Below are positions 50,125 through 61,200 of a stretch of 64,000 nt of DNA, piece after piece. The stretch is taken from the NCBI GenBank assembly GCA_018105865.1, contig CM030863.1, positions 3,687,601 through 3,751,600 on the forward strand, in the 5' to 3' direction. The notes under the pieces were generated by a model. It was not told the origin of the DNA. It did not search any database and saw only the letters and a program-made list of their open reading frames with translations. Numbering within the stretch: position 1 is the stretch's first letter; every line of letters begins with the position of its first letter. Source of the DNA: Metaphire vulgaris (Eukaryota > Annelida > Clitellata > Crassiclitellata > Megascolecidae). A program made the translations under genes and the position numbers.

Positions 50125-50271
50125 CAGGGATATTTCTAGGATTGTGAATTTTGGGGGGTGTCAAATTGGGGTCGGAGCTAATTGGTATGCATTTCGATGC
50201 ATACCATTGTCACATTGCCAAATTTGGAGAAGTGTCGTTGAGGGGTGTTAGGGGGTGTAAAAATATCCCTG
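50125..50271 (+). mobile_element. hAT MITE, family C
   Basis: CAGGGATATTTCTAGG and AAAAATATCCCTG ends with a perfect 8-bp duplication GTTGAGTC (50117-50124 and 50272-50279). Confidence 0.93.
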
Positions 50272-50279
50272 GTTGAGTC

Positions 50280-51006
50280 AGAAAACAAGTCAAAAAGTCA
50301 TGGTTCAGGTAATTGCAATGTATCACGATTGTGGGTTGGTTTGGGTCAAGCAGCCCTAATGCTTTGGTAGGTTGGGTCTGAATCATGATGGATCAGGCTG
50401 GATTTAATTTGATAAATGGGCACATGCTTATTACAAGGTGGGAATAAGTTATCTCAGTAATGAGGTACGGAATTCATATTCAGTAGACCTATAAGCTGCG
50501 AAAGCAAAGCTGTTAGATAATGATAATATGAAATTTAAAGTCTAACGTTGAAATTATGATGCACTAGTAGGGTGCTGCACTAGGTCAACAGGTACGCATG
50601 AAAGACAGCGGTTTGGCAAAATTTATACCCAATCACCTTTAGCCTTATTACTAAAAAAATTGATCGTTAACCTTAGCTACAATATTTTAATATTCGCCAT
50701 AAATGATCAAAAATCTTGCAGATAACAGACAGTCGTTAAAGATTCCATCTAAGTTTCTCAAAACAAATCGAATAATAAAAGACTTCAATGAGCAAATTAC
50801 AAAAACAACATTGCGTTCGCGATGTCCAACAAATCCATTCATGAGTCCTTGTTGAGTTAAAAGAGTTAGAAGTGATGCCGAGCTGAGCCTTTCTTTGGCC
50901 GTAGCCTCTAGACTACAGTCTACAGCTGAAAAACATAGCCGAAACTCGACAGTCGATGCTTTTCAAACCCTAATTGTATACTAATGCTTTATACTAAAGC
51001 TTGATA
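50280..51006. other. Intergenic, nothing recognised
   Basis: No coding motif, microsatellite or inverted-repeat element seen. Confidence 0.4.
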
Positions 51007-51014
51007 CAAATGCT

Positions 51015-51310
51015 CAGTGGCGGTTCCAGGATTTCTTGGCGGGGTCGATGACATGAATTCATAGAAGTTGGTAGAAGGATGAAAATAGAAGAACAAATCA
51101 ATAAACTTTGCCAAAAAGGCTGAAAAAGGAAATATTTTATCCCTAATTTGACAACACTTTTACCGAAAGATAGGCCGACAAGCAAAAAAAGTCATTCGCA
51201 GTTAGTTTTACTAAAATCTTACCCAAAAATAGGTTTCGCAAGCAAAAAAGTATGTCCGGAAGTCCATTGGGGATGCATCCTCACTCATTCTCCACGTGGA
51301 ACCGCCACTG
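51015..51310 (-). mobile_element. hAT MITE, family B
   Basis: CAGTGGCGGTTCCAGG and GTGGAACCGCCACTG ends; flanks CAAATGCT and CTAATGCT (7/8). It lies 220 bp downstream of the Mab-21 gene's stop. Confidence 0.87.
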
Positions 51311-51529
51311 CTAATGCTTAGGTCAATCGAATTTCCACGTCTGAGAGGCGCCTCTTAATAGCTTTTGCTCGACAAATCAAGACGTAATACTTTTGTACTG
51401 TTATTGAGTTCTTTCGATTCCGTAATGTGAGCACAAATAATTCGCATAAATTGTTGTTTATTGTTGTTTTAGACCCATTAAAGGTCTGCAAGTCTCAATC
51501 GAGCATACTGTGCTCATTACTTTCAATCT

Positions 51530-53629
51530 CTAAGTCATGTCTTTACTGAGGAGAAGAGCTTCACTCAGTATCAATCGTGTTGGATTCAGATCTCTGGAGT
51601 CTAAAAGTGAAGCAATTTCACTCTCTTCGTCGAATGACAGACAAAGTTTCCTCATGCACTGTATTCGAATGTACCTCAGCAAATCCTCTGGTGTAAAATG
51701 TACAACAAAATCCTCAATCTCACATCCATCGAACGACCTCCAATACGGCTCTAAAGCAGCGTTGATGTGCCTGTCGTAGAGTGTTGTCCAGTCCTTGGTT
51801 ATGATGACAGGCAATATTTCGCTGCTCACAGCAATCCAGCTAATGCTTTTGTTCCACAATTGTCCGGAATAACTTAGACTGTCATTGCAGAGTCTAAGCG
51901 CCGTATTCAGACGATCGATTGAACTACGATCAAAATACTCGGCTACGCTGTAATGAAAATTTGCTTCATAAGCACAACAAATGAAATAAAATGGATTTTC
52001 AATTTCGTCATCAACATGGCGAAGTAATCCGCTTAAAAACGATTGACTGACATCATCAGTTACATTCGTGTTAGATGTTGGTCCGCCTTGTTGGTATCCA
52101 ACAGGTGTTTGCAAAATTCGTGCAAATATGTTGTGAAAAATGTCTGATAGAATAACTAATTTCTGTAAAACCATCAAATTTTGCTTCTCTGCAGAATTTA
52201 AAATATCCTAGAACCTGTTCAGTGACTTCGTCGATATTTGCATCTATCGTTTGTGATACACAAAGTCGATGAGCACATAAAGCCTTGTACAGATGTTTAA
52301 TCTTAGAAGTGAAATATTCCGTCTTGTCCAGAGCTTTGAAAGTCATGTATCGTTGTCTTCCTGGTAGCGTAGGGTCCAGAAGATATGCATGATAGCATCT
52401 TAGTTGCGCAGTTATGAATAATTTATTGGGAATGGCGATGCGCATTTTACTTATTTCCTTCTGATTCTCACTTTGAAAATGCGATGTAACGTCAATGTAC
52501 TGCTGTAACTTTTCACTTAAAGAAAGAATGTTTTGCACCTCCGAGTCGAAATTGTATTCGCAATCTAAATAATCCAATATATTATTGCCGGGGATGAAAT
52601 AATTTCGACATTCTTTTTCTATCAACCACTCGATCATTGTGCAAAGCAGCTCTTTTAATGAGTCATAAATGTTCTCCTTTTCCAAAATTTCGGCGGTCTC
52701 TCTTCACAAGCCCAGAGCATCAACGTTTTAAAGTGATACGTTTTAAGATAACAAAAGTCGCTCCCTCCGCATTTCTTGACGGTTTCGCTTTTGATAAGTC
52801 GTAGAATGTGATAGATGTACTTCTGAACGTCATTCCAGCTGTGAATTAAGACTAATTCTGCTCTGGAAAAGGAAAATCTCCATTCACTGGTGTCGTCTGA
52901 GTGTTTTTCGTGAGACTTTGTCACGAAGAAGCAGCCACTGTTGACGATATGTCGGATGACATCAACCGTTGGCCACCCGTGACATCTCTTCCGTGTTCTC
53001 CACTCGTTTGCTTCTTCTGGCCAAACGGGACAACGAATGGTAACAACCCAATCTGAAGTCAAGTCAACTGTGTCAGAACAACTGGTTCTTTCTCTTTTCT
53101 TCTTTTCTAAAAACTTTGACGTCATGCCTAATTCTTCAAATATTTTTGTTGTATGTCCAAAATATTTTGAGAATATATCAGATTTTTCTAGTAGGGTTCT
53201 TGACCAACTTGCCCCACTACCTCTGTCACGTATTCTTGTTCTTAGATCGCTTGTCGTGAATATCTCACCGTTGCTGTCGTGCAGCAGTTGTGTGAATCCG
53301 ACGTGAGACTTCTTTGAATTTATCCTCAGCACAGTTTGTCCTGGCCAGTATGAAGTGGTAGTTACAAATTGCGTCCCGTCTTTTAGATGGGCATCGCTGA
53401 TATCTGATTTTTCGTAAGAGTGGTTGTTTGGCAGGACGATGAACTGTGTACTGCACGCCATGGTGTCAAAGTCGGTGATGTTCTCGATGAAATACGCAAC
53501 AGGAAGTTCGAAAAAGCTTCCGGCCCACAGATGTTCTGCTGTGTGGGGACAGTTCAACGTCTGATGGCAAAACGTTTGAATGCCCATGTATTCCTGCTCA
53601 TCTTTAACGTCATTTGTACTCGCTTCCAT
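51530..53629 (-). CDS. Mab-21 domain protein, cGAS-like receptor candidate, with two compensating frame changes
   Basis: Mab-21/cGAS-superfamily proteins share a nucleotidyltransferase fold. Some invertebrate members are cyclic-dinucleotide-producing sensors. From the ATG at 53629: AGSFFELPV (G-S motif) and FDTM of DFDTMACS fit the GS and D-x-D acidic positions. SDWVVTIRCPVWPEEANEW is where the third acidic residue sits in relatives. Then WRFSFSRAELVLIHSWNDVQ, FKTLMLWACEERPPKFW and, in the -1 frame, MIEWLIEKECRNYFIPGNN, the Mab-21 C-lobe. About 300 further residues follow to 51530 (TPVGYQQGG..., NPFYFICCAYEANFHYSVAE) as an unassigned helical tail. The frame changes near 52680 (one base missing) and again around 52100-52180 (one extra), returning to the first frame, so the pair is neutral overall. 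Intronless. It could be a pseudogene, or the changes could be sequence errors. Confidence 0.82.
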
Positions 53630-53639
53630 GATCACACAA

Positions 53640-54170
53640 CTTTGCGATTTATTTCAGCGGGTTGTTATTGTTTAGATGGTTCTCATTTAGGCTTATGCGA
53701 CGCTCTAAACAATAACTGGTTAGTCGAACGCTACAATCATATACCGTTTGTTTCATCGTAACTCATGCATGACATATACTGTATATCAATTGGATGATAT
53801 CAATCAACTTAGAATAGTCCTATATTTCTCAATTTATGAGACTGTGTCTATTTGACAAATAGTCAAAGTAATATGTATTTTATAAAATGTTCACCTCATT
53901 TCCAATGCTTTGTTTTCTAAATAAGTAGCTTCGATCTCTTCAGACAGTCTAAATTCACTGATAAGCAGACTCAGAACAGTTGGTCTGCACAACAGAGCTT
54001 TATGGCTTTTGCAAGTCGCTACAGAGGACCGACGGTGATCCACTCGCAAAGGACATGTGACCCTGCCAGTGCCCCAGTTGCTCCATATTGTCCGTCATGT
54101 TGAGTCGAGCGTATCGATGTAGTCTTTCGACAAACAGAGTTAGTTCGAATCGTACAAAATCGCAGCAGGG
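53640..54170. other. Intergenic, nothing recognised
   Basis: Upstream region of the Mab-21 gene. I see no convincing core promoter element or repeat. Confidence 0.35.
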
Positions 54171-54182
54171 GTTTCGATTAAT

Positions 54183-54587
54183 CAGTGGCGTACCTAAGGG
54201 GTGTAGGGACAGAAGGGCGGTTCGCCCCGGGCGGTATTTCAAGATCTTGCAAGCAAGAAAGCAAGATAAATCGCTGTGTTGCAGCTTGTAGCAGTCATTT
54301 GTGATTCGCCCAGCAGTATGAGCTAAATTGACATGTAAACCTATCAGGTCTATGTAGACTTAGTTGCTATCGAATTGACATTACTAGCAATAAATAAACC
54401 AAAATCAATAACTGATGCCTTTGCTTGATTAAATATTTATTTAATTTAAGAATCTTGATCATATTTACTAATGGAAAATTTGAATGAAGAAGGGTGCGTA
54501 TGGGGGCGGCGAAACATGGAATTGGGGGGACGGCACCTATGAAACCGACCTGGGTGCTCAACTCAACATCATTGGCACGCCACTCAG
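54183..54587 (+). mobile_element. hAT-like element CAGTGGCGTACC
   Basis: CAGTGGCGTACCTAAGG and GGCACGCCACTCAG ends; flanks TCGATTAAT and TCGATGAT are similar. Internal GGGGGACGGCAC and GCCCCGGGCGG text resembles family D. Confidence 0.6.
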
Positions 54588-54839
54588 TCGATGATCCTAG
54601 TGTATCGTAGCCAGTCCAAACAGGACTCTTTCAGTTGTTTTCAATAAGCAAGCAATGCGGCCGATATCATAGAAATGTTCAAGTGTCCTATATTGACTTT
54701 GCCTACGAAGTTACAGTGTTATACTTGCGCATATTCTGACTACTCTTGTACTCTACCTAGATAAACACATCACTTCAGCTACAGAACGAAGCGCGCAATT
54801 CAGGTAACGGTTCTTTCCCGTTATCCGGACCCCAGTAGA

Positions 54840-54935
54840 GGGATGGTGTTGTTGGCTAGATCTAGAGGCGTTAGGGTTGGGGTTGGCCTGTTAGGTTAGG
54901 GTAAGGGTTAGGTTAGGGTCAGGTTCCCGACCGAA
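54840..54935. repeat. TTAGGG/TTAGG-like degenerate tract
   Basis: GGCCTGTTAGGTTAGGGTAA and GGGTTAGGTTAGGGTC at 54885-54922. Short and imperfect. It also lies between near-inverted GGTAACGG/CCGTTATCCGG words (54795-54825 and 54957-54975), so it may be the centre of a small MITE. Confidence 0.4.
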
Positions 54936-55259
54936 CAGCCATTATACTTCACTGGGGACCGGATAACGGTAAAGTACCCAGTATATTATTGGTTAGAATG
55001 AAATGACAAATATGAGAGCAATTTACAAGACCCAAGTTTTTGATGCTGTGTACCAGTGGTTCCCAAACGGTGGTACGCGCCCCGAGGGGTACAAAATGGA
55101 CTTTCCAGGGGAAACGCGAAAGGCAGCAGAGTTATTATGCATTGGTGTCTGATAGTAAGAAATTTCACAATATTTACAAATGTTCTAGGAAATTGTGAGT
55201 AGATTTTATCCTCGAATGTTACAAGTACGCTAATATGATCCCAATTAGTAATAATAAAA

Positions 55260-55410
55260 ATAAAAAATAATTAGTACTAATTAATATAAGTAATTAGTAA
55301 TAATTAGTAATAATTAGTAATAATTAGTAATAAATAAGCTGGTGCGCTGCGCCAAGCTTTCGGGCAGCGCTATAGAAATTTCGCGTTTTTACTTACTTAC
55401 TTACTTACTT
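55260..55410. repeat. TAATTAG array and GCGCTATAG/(TTAC)n retroposon tail
   Basis: Six TAATTAGTAA units at 55270-55335, then GGGCAGCGCTATAGAAATTT followed by (TTAC)n at 55387-55410. Confidence 0.7.
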
Positions 55411-55479
55411 AATGATTAGTTCTAATTCTCGCCCTGGGGTACAACGGCGTAGAGACGCGTCCCCGGGTGGCGGATTAGG

Positions 55480-56480
55480 GAAATCCTATGCAGGGAAACT
55501 TGTTTGCATTGCACCGAATAACACGGAATAAGATGCCGCGGATCGGATCAACTTGCAAGAAGACAACGCTGAAGAGGACGGAAGAATCCGAGCCCGATGG
55601 ATCAACAACCTCGACAGCGGAAGATCTTCGGAGAAGGGCGAGCAGGCTAAGAGCGATCATCTACAGGCTAAGAGATGTGTCGGTCACCTCGATACTTTGA
55701 GAATGAGAACTCCTGTTCGCTGCTCAGTGGACATCAAGGTCAAGGGAAGATAGGAAACATTACAGTTATGAAAAGTCAAGAGTATCTGAATAGAAATAGT
55801 AAGAGGACGAGGAAGACCAAGAAAAAGATAGATGGTTAGCATCCAGGCCCGTCTTTTGCCAGTGTGAGACCCATGGAACCTGGCGGCCTGTGGGGCCCCG
55901 GATGGGCAGATCCCACATGAAGAACACAGCATGAAATCCTCACTAATGTTGCAGTCACTCGTGACATCATTTCTTTAAAATTTGTTAAAATCAATTTTAA
56001 TCAATAGGCCTAACTGACAAACTGGGCGACAAAGTCGACAATCATATATCAAAATCACAATTCACCAACAGCTGTCAACCTATCAAAAAGTCAATAAAAT
56101 GCACATTCGACGTGCTAACTGCTGACAGTTAGCTAAGTATCAACATGTCGAAGTCCGAACATGTTTTAATGTAAAGTCACGGTTAATGCACTCAGAGTCA
56201 ACTTCTCTCAAGAAGGTCCTTCCTCCTCAATACCCAACAAGCTAAGCATGTTGAGGCTAGAGCGCGCGGGGCCCCTTAGATACGCGGGGTCCCTGGCACA
56301 GAGCCATATTTCCAACACATAAATACGGGCCTGTTAGCATCACGGAGGATCTGAAAACGAAGGACATGTGACAATTGTGGAAGGATGCAGATTGACGCAA
56401 GATAGAGCAAAGTGGGAATGTTTCGCATCTAACTATTGCCCCCATGCGGCAGAAAGTGAAGAAGAAGTATTCTAATGCAG
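55480..56480 (+). mobile_element. RTE-like LINE relic split by a MITE
   Basis: RGRGRPRKK at 55802-55828 and, after the MITE, a degraded ITEDLKTKD...LTQDRAKWECFASNYCPHAA at about 56340-56460. This is the RGRPRK...EDL...DR..W C-terminal pattern of RTE proteins. Frames are broken. The part before 55780 is assigned only by proximity. Confidence 0.5.
55844..56333. mobile_element. hAT-like MITE CAGGCCCGT, 490 bp
   Basis: CAGGCCCGTCTTT and AAATACGGGCCTG ends with a perfect 8-bp duplication TTAGCATC (55836-55843 and 56334-56341). Subterminal GGGGCCCC text at both sides. The boundaries split the RTE relic. Confidence 0.9.
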
Positions 56481-56969
56481 ACTTCTTAGGTTTTAAGACA
56501 TTAGGTCTGTAGTGCTGTGTGCCAGAAGCCAATGCTGTGAAAACTAAACAGTCGGTGTACAAAGATGCAGAAATTTTAGCGTATTGAACAAATTCTCTGG
56601 CAAGAACTACAGTTTCGTTTGTCTCCATCTTCATTGTATCGAATCCTATTAGAATAGTCAATAAGCCTATAGCCCGTTACAATCTTGTTCCACAGCGTTC
56701 GAAATGGAACACCTCTCACTTTAATTGCAATCTATTCACGATGTACTATTATATAGTACGCAGTGACGAACGGATCAAATTTACTTTGAAAATTGGAGGG
56801 TACGCGGATTTTCGAAAAGCGTTAATTAAGGGGTACGCCGATCAAAAAAATGGAAACCAGTACTGCATACAATCTAAAACTTCAATGATGTACGTTTTGG
56901 AAAGTTGTTATAACTGATGCTATAATGTAGAAGAGAAGAACTTTAGCCATTTATATTCTGAAACATACA

Positions 56970-57030
56970 CCCGGTCAGTCAGTCAGTCAGTCAGTCAGTC
57001 AGTCAGCCAGTCAGTTAGTCAGTCAATCAT
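56970..57030. repeat. (CAGT)n microsatellite
   Basis: GTCAGTCAGTCAGTCAGTCA run at 56974-57027 with a few changes. Confidence 0.95.
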
Positions 57031-57416
57031 TTAGCAGAAAACAAATAGCTGGCCACTTATCTAAGGGCGCAACTCTAATATCATCAAGGCACACTAGCAC
57101 AGTGTTGGGAAATAAAATAGGCAAAATAGGCACACTAGCACAATGATGTTCACTCTATAATCAAAAGTAATTTTCGTTATCAGTTGGTAAACAGGGAGTT
57201 AAAAAATAAATTTGACAAAGAACAGAAACGGGAAATTACGCTCTCAACAGCAATTACGATTGGATGTTCAACAAACAATTACTATTGGATGTTCAACAAG
57301 CACAAAAAAACAATGTTTGGCTAAGACAAAAGTTGCCTAGTACTTCGGTGAACATGACACTAACTCCGTGATGTTTGCTGATTCGTGACTGCCCAAGTTG
57401 GCCCCGTTCTCGAGAG

Positions 57417-57422
57417 TATAAA
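57417..57422 (+). promoter_or_regulatory. Candidate TATA box of the Ig receptor gene
   Basis: GAGAGTATAAAGAGAC lies 102 bp upstream of the likely start codon. A TATA 25-30 bp before a start site would give a 5' leader of about 75 nt. Motif only; no other promoter element is seen. Confidence 0.4.
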
Positions 57423-57523
57423 GAGACATCTGTTTAATGCCGTAATTTGTATCGATAGCAATATTGTAGTGTGCGCACATATTGTTACCATAGCGCTAGT
57501 CTGTTTTTTAATAATTTCAAAGG

Positions 57524-58231
57524 ATGGATGTCATTGCGTTCTCCGAAACGCTGGTTGTACTTTGTAAGTATTATTACAAGTGTTTGAAAAACATCGACTT
57601 AAACATAACTTAGCAAGAGTAGGCCTACAGTTTTGTGACAGGGAATGTTTTGTCAAATGTATGCTTTAAACGCTTGCACATGTTATTATGGCAGGATGCG
57701 CTTAAATTTATTAATCGGTATTATTTTGATATGGTGAACGTTTCAGTGACCGTGATCCGTTGTCAATTTGCGAGGGAAAATTTCCAAATATGCCGTTGTT
57801 GGCAGTCGAATCGATCTCTATTGTGAGACAGGGAAGAGTTTGGAGTAGATTGGGTTTTCAAGAATCAAACTGGAAGGCACAACATCTATCGTGATAACAC
57901 TATTCCACAGAAATTCGTTGACCGTTATTCGGTTTCTGTTAGCAGCAATGAAACAACTGTCTTGTCGGCTGAGAATGTTGAGTCAACTTATGGTGGGACA
58001 TATGAGTGTCTACAAGGGAACAACCAACGTCCTTTGACTTCCACATTTCTACTCGTTATCAGTAGGTCAAAGTCTTAAAAGAGTTTTGCCTATGGCGAAT
58101 CGAATCGATAGAAATTTTTTTTATTCCGGTTAATTAATTTTTTGCAATGATTGCCTTTCAATTGGCTTTTGATAGGAGCATGCCGATTGCATATATCAAA
58201 AGCTCCATCCTGTATGTTATTTATGTTATTA

Positions 58232-58279
<48 letters not shown>

Positions 58280-61200
58280 CAGGTCGTTGACACGATCAGT
58301 TACTCGTATTGGTATAATAATCATACATGTTTTTATTTTGCACTGCTGCAGCCAAATAAAGAAATAAAGCAAAACATAACTAAAAAACGAAACATAACTG
58401 AAAACAACGCAATGCAAGCAGAGCTATTAATTACAGTGACACAAATAAAGAAATACTAGAAATTTATAAATGTTTACTCAGGCCTAGAATCTGGCAAACT
58501 TACACATACATGATGTGCCAAAACCCGGTACCACGGTGTCTCATTGTAAATATTTTCACAACCTCTTTGTTAAAATGTTTGAAATTTGGTGTATCTCTGC
58601 AGTATTTTACCGCGCATGTTGAAAACAAATTCCGAGTACCAGGCTAGGGTAGGTGTCTCATTGTCGGTTTTATTTTCATATACAACCTCTTTGTTAAAAT
58701 GTTTGAAATTTGGCATACAGTTTACCAATGCTTGGGTCATCTCTGCAGTTAAAATTTTAGTGTCGCATGTTGACAAATAAGGTTTTCAAAGATTTCAAAC
58801 ATCCAATGGAGAGCAAGCGAGCTAGTTTTAAAAGCAGGCTACCGGTGTAAGCAGAGGCAAACAAAAGGATGCGTTCACTACGTCAGAAAAGATATATCTA
58901 GAGGTTTTATTTTGCCGTCACACTATATATTTATTTCATGAACTTTTTGTTTTTAAAATCTTTCAATTGTTTTTATAAATTACAAGTACTGGTATGTACT
59001 ATGTAGTATCGTATGTGGCATGTACTATGGACAAAAACCAATTTGCATACTGCATAGGTATTTTTAAAAATACTGCCTGTCTTGCAGTCGAAAGTCTTGC
59101 CCGCCCCCTGGAAAACAGAGAAGTTACGGCCCTGTCTAGAGCACAAGAGAGAACCTGTAGAATCAGTCTGACAATGATGAGTCACAGTAAATCGCAGCAT
59201 TTGAGTAGCTTGTCTACAGCTAAAATTCGCTTTAAAAAGCTAAATTGTAATTATTCATCTGATACTAATTTAGTGCCAACCAACTCCAGTACAGTAATAA
59301 CAATTCAAAAAGCTTGCTTTACACTCAGGGCTACTATTAAAATAACGTCTGCGTTTTAAACATTTGCCATTGACACATGTTGGATTCCTGGGGTAAGGAG
59401 TATGCTGAAGTAATGTATCGGTTGTGTAATCATATATCAACAGTAGCGGTTCCATTTGAGGGAAGAGTGAGGGTGCATCCGCTACAGGGCTTACTTTCTG
59501 TCTTGCTTGTGAAACCTATTTTTGGATAAAAGTCTGGTGAAAATACAAGGAAACTGTTTTTGCTTGTCAACCTATTTTTCGGTAAAAGTGTAGTAAAATT
59601 AGGAAGAAAATCCTTTTATCAACCTTTTTCGGCAGTGTTTATTGTTTTTCCCCTTCTCTTTCATCCCCCACAAACTTCTTATGAATTTATTTCATCCCCG
59701 CCAAAAAATCCTGGAACCTATCAAATATCTCTGTCTATCAAATATGTAAGTTAGCAATGTGAGCTAACAATAATTCCAGTTGGGTGCTTTATATACAGTA
59801 AGCACTGACTTGTGTTAATAAGCGCGATGTAAATATGCTTTCGTGTTTTAAGCACCTAAACTTTGCAACGCGAATGGCAACGCATCTGCGGTTGGAAATA
59901 CCAGCCATGAACTATATTGTTCCTTTTCCATCGCTCAAAGCAATTCATCAGCCGACAGATGGCCGACAGAGTTGTGCGTCAATGGAGCTCAATGGTATTG
60001 TCAAATCCTCAATATTGCCAATGGAAAGCTTGATTCTGACTGCATATCCTCAGGTTGGAAACACCTGCAAATTTGAGTCTAGACATTTCACACACCTGTG
60101 TACGTTTTCATATTATAACCATTTAGTAAATTGTCGCCCTTTGAACAAAATTCGTTGCAGCAATTGGGAATAACATTCAGTTGCACAGCATTTTGAGTGT
60201 GTTAGAAGCATTGACTTTAAACATGGTTTAACAAGAGCACTCAACCTAGTGATATTGTCAGAATTGATGGATTTTAATTCTCGTTTTGAGTGTGTTAGAA
60301 GCATTGACTTTAAACATGGTTTAACAAGAGCACTCAGCCTAGTGATATTGTCAGAATTGATGGATTTTAATTCTCGCAATATCAGATTTGTAAGGTTCAA
60401 TCTGCTCGGTGCACATAGTGCTGTTTTTCTTTTTAGATTTTATTTCTACTTCATTTCATAGATGTAATAAACGTTTTTTACGTTTTTTTATTTCCCCACG
60501 TTTTTACGCTTTTAAATTTTGTCAACGTTTTTTATTATAAAAAACGTTGGCAAAATAAAACAGATTTTCTTAAATCATCTACCACAAGCTAATTAATTAG
60601 CTTTCTGCTGTTTAGCTATCGATTGCTTATTAGCAGGTCATGCAGCTTTACTTACTTACAACATAGAGTAAGAAATTTATGCCAGTCTTATTGCTGTTTA
60701 TTTCATTTCACAGTCATTTTGCATAGTGTCACTTGATTGTTTATACTCGTAGGTGGGTAAGGCACATTCCCTAATTTCGCTCAGATAAACGTCGGTAACG
60801 TTTTTTAATAAACGTTTTTAAACGTTTTTGTATTTTTGTAACGTTTTTTAACGTTTTTTTATTCTTTCCCCAACGTTTTTACATCTATACTTCATGTAAT
60901 GATAATGACAACTGTCGTCCGATCTGGGTTAACAACATTATGACTGCCTGGACCAGTTATTTATTTAAGACGATCTATATAATGTAATTAAATGATTTCA
61001 AGTGATTTAGGAGGCATTAAACGGCGTGAAAATCACCATGCTCAATATAACAATAATAATGTCAATACGTGTTATCATTAGTCGACTAATGTTGCACTAA
61101 GTGATGTTTGAGAATGGTTCGAAGCAATGTTTTATACGGGCCTGTTAGGAGGAGAAATTCCCCCTCCAAACCTCAAAATCCTACCAAATCGCAGCACTAT

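Larger units (their letters stand above)
55054..56862. mobile_element. hAT-like element CAGTGGTTCCCAAACGG, about 1.8 kb with nested elements
   Basis: Left end CAGTGGTTCCCAAACGG with GGTACGCGCCCC, right end GGGGTACGCCGATC then ATGGAAACCA. Flanks CTGTGTAC and CTGCATAC (6/8). It contains an RTE relic and the MITE 55844-56333. No transposase is recognised. Confidence 0.65.

Noticed and set aside
52650..52700. Programmed -1 ribosomal frameshift in the Mab-21 gene
   Set aside because: The sequence around TTTTGGAAAAGG has no X-XXY-YYZ slippery heptamer in the reading phase, and a second compensating shift downstream makes error or decay more likely.
54885..54925. Interstitial telomere (TTAGGG)n
   Set aside because: The tract is under 40 bp and mixes TTAGG, TTAGGG and GTAAGGG. 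It is flanked by inverted words of a probable small element.
56257..56661. 134-residue minus-strand frame
   Set aside because: It overlaps the right end of the CAGGCCCGT MITE and the antisense of an RTE relic. No protein family is recognised.
59835..60173. Possible second Ig domain exon of the receptor
   Set aside because: No frame gives paired cysteines with the core Trp, and the exon before and after already join in phase (58061 to 61361).
60191..60376. CRISPR-like or satellite array
   Set aside because: There are only two units with no spacers, and the genome is eukaryotic.
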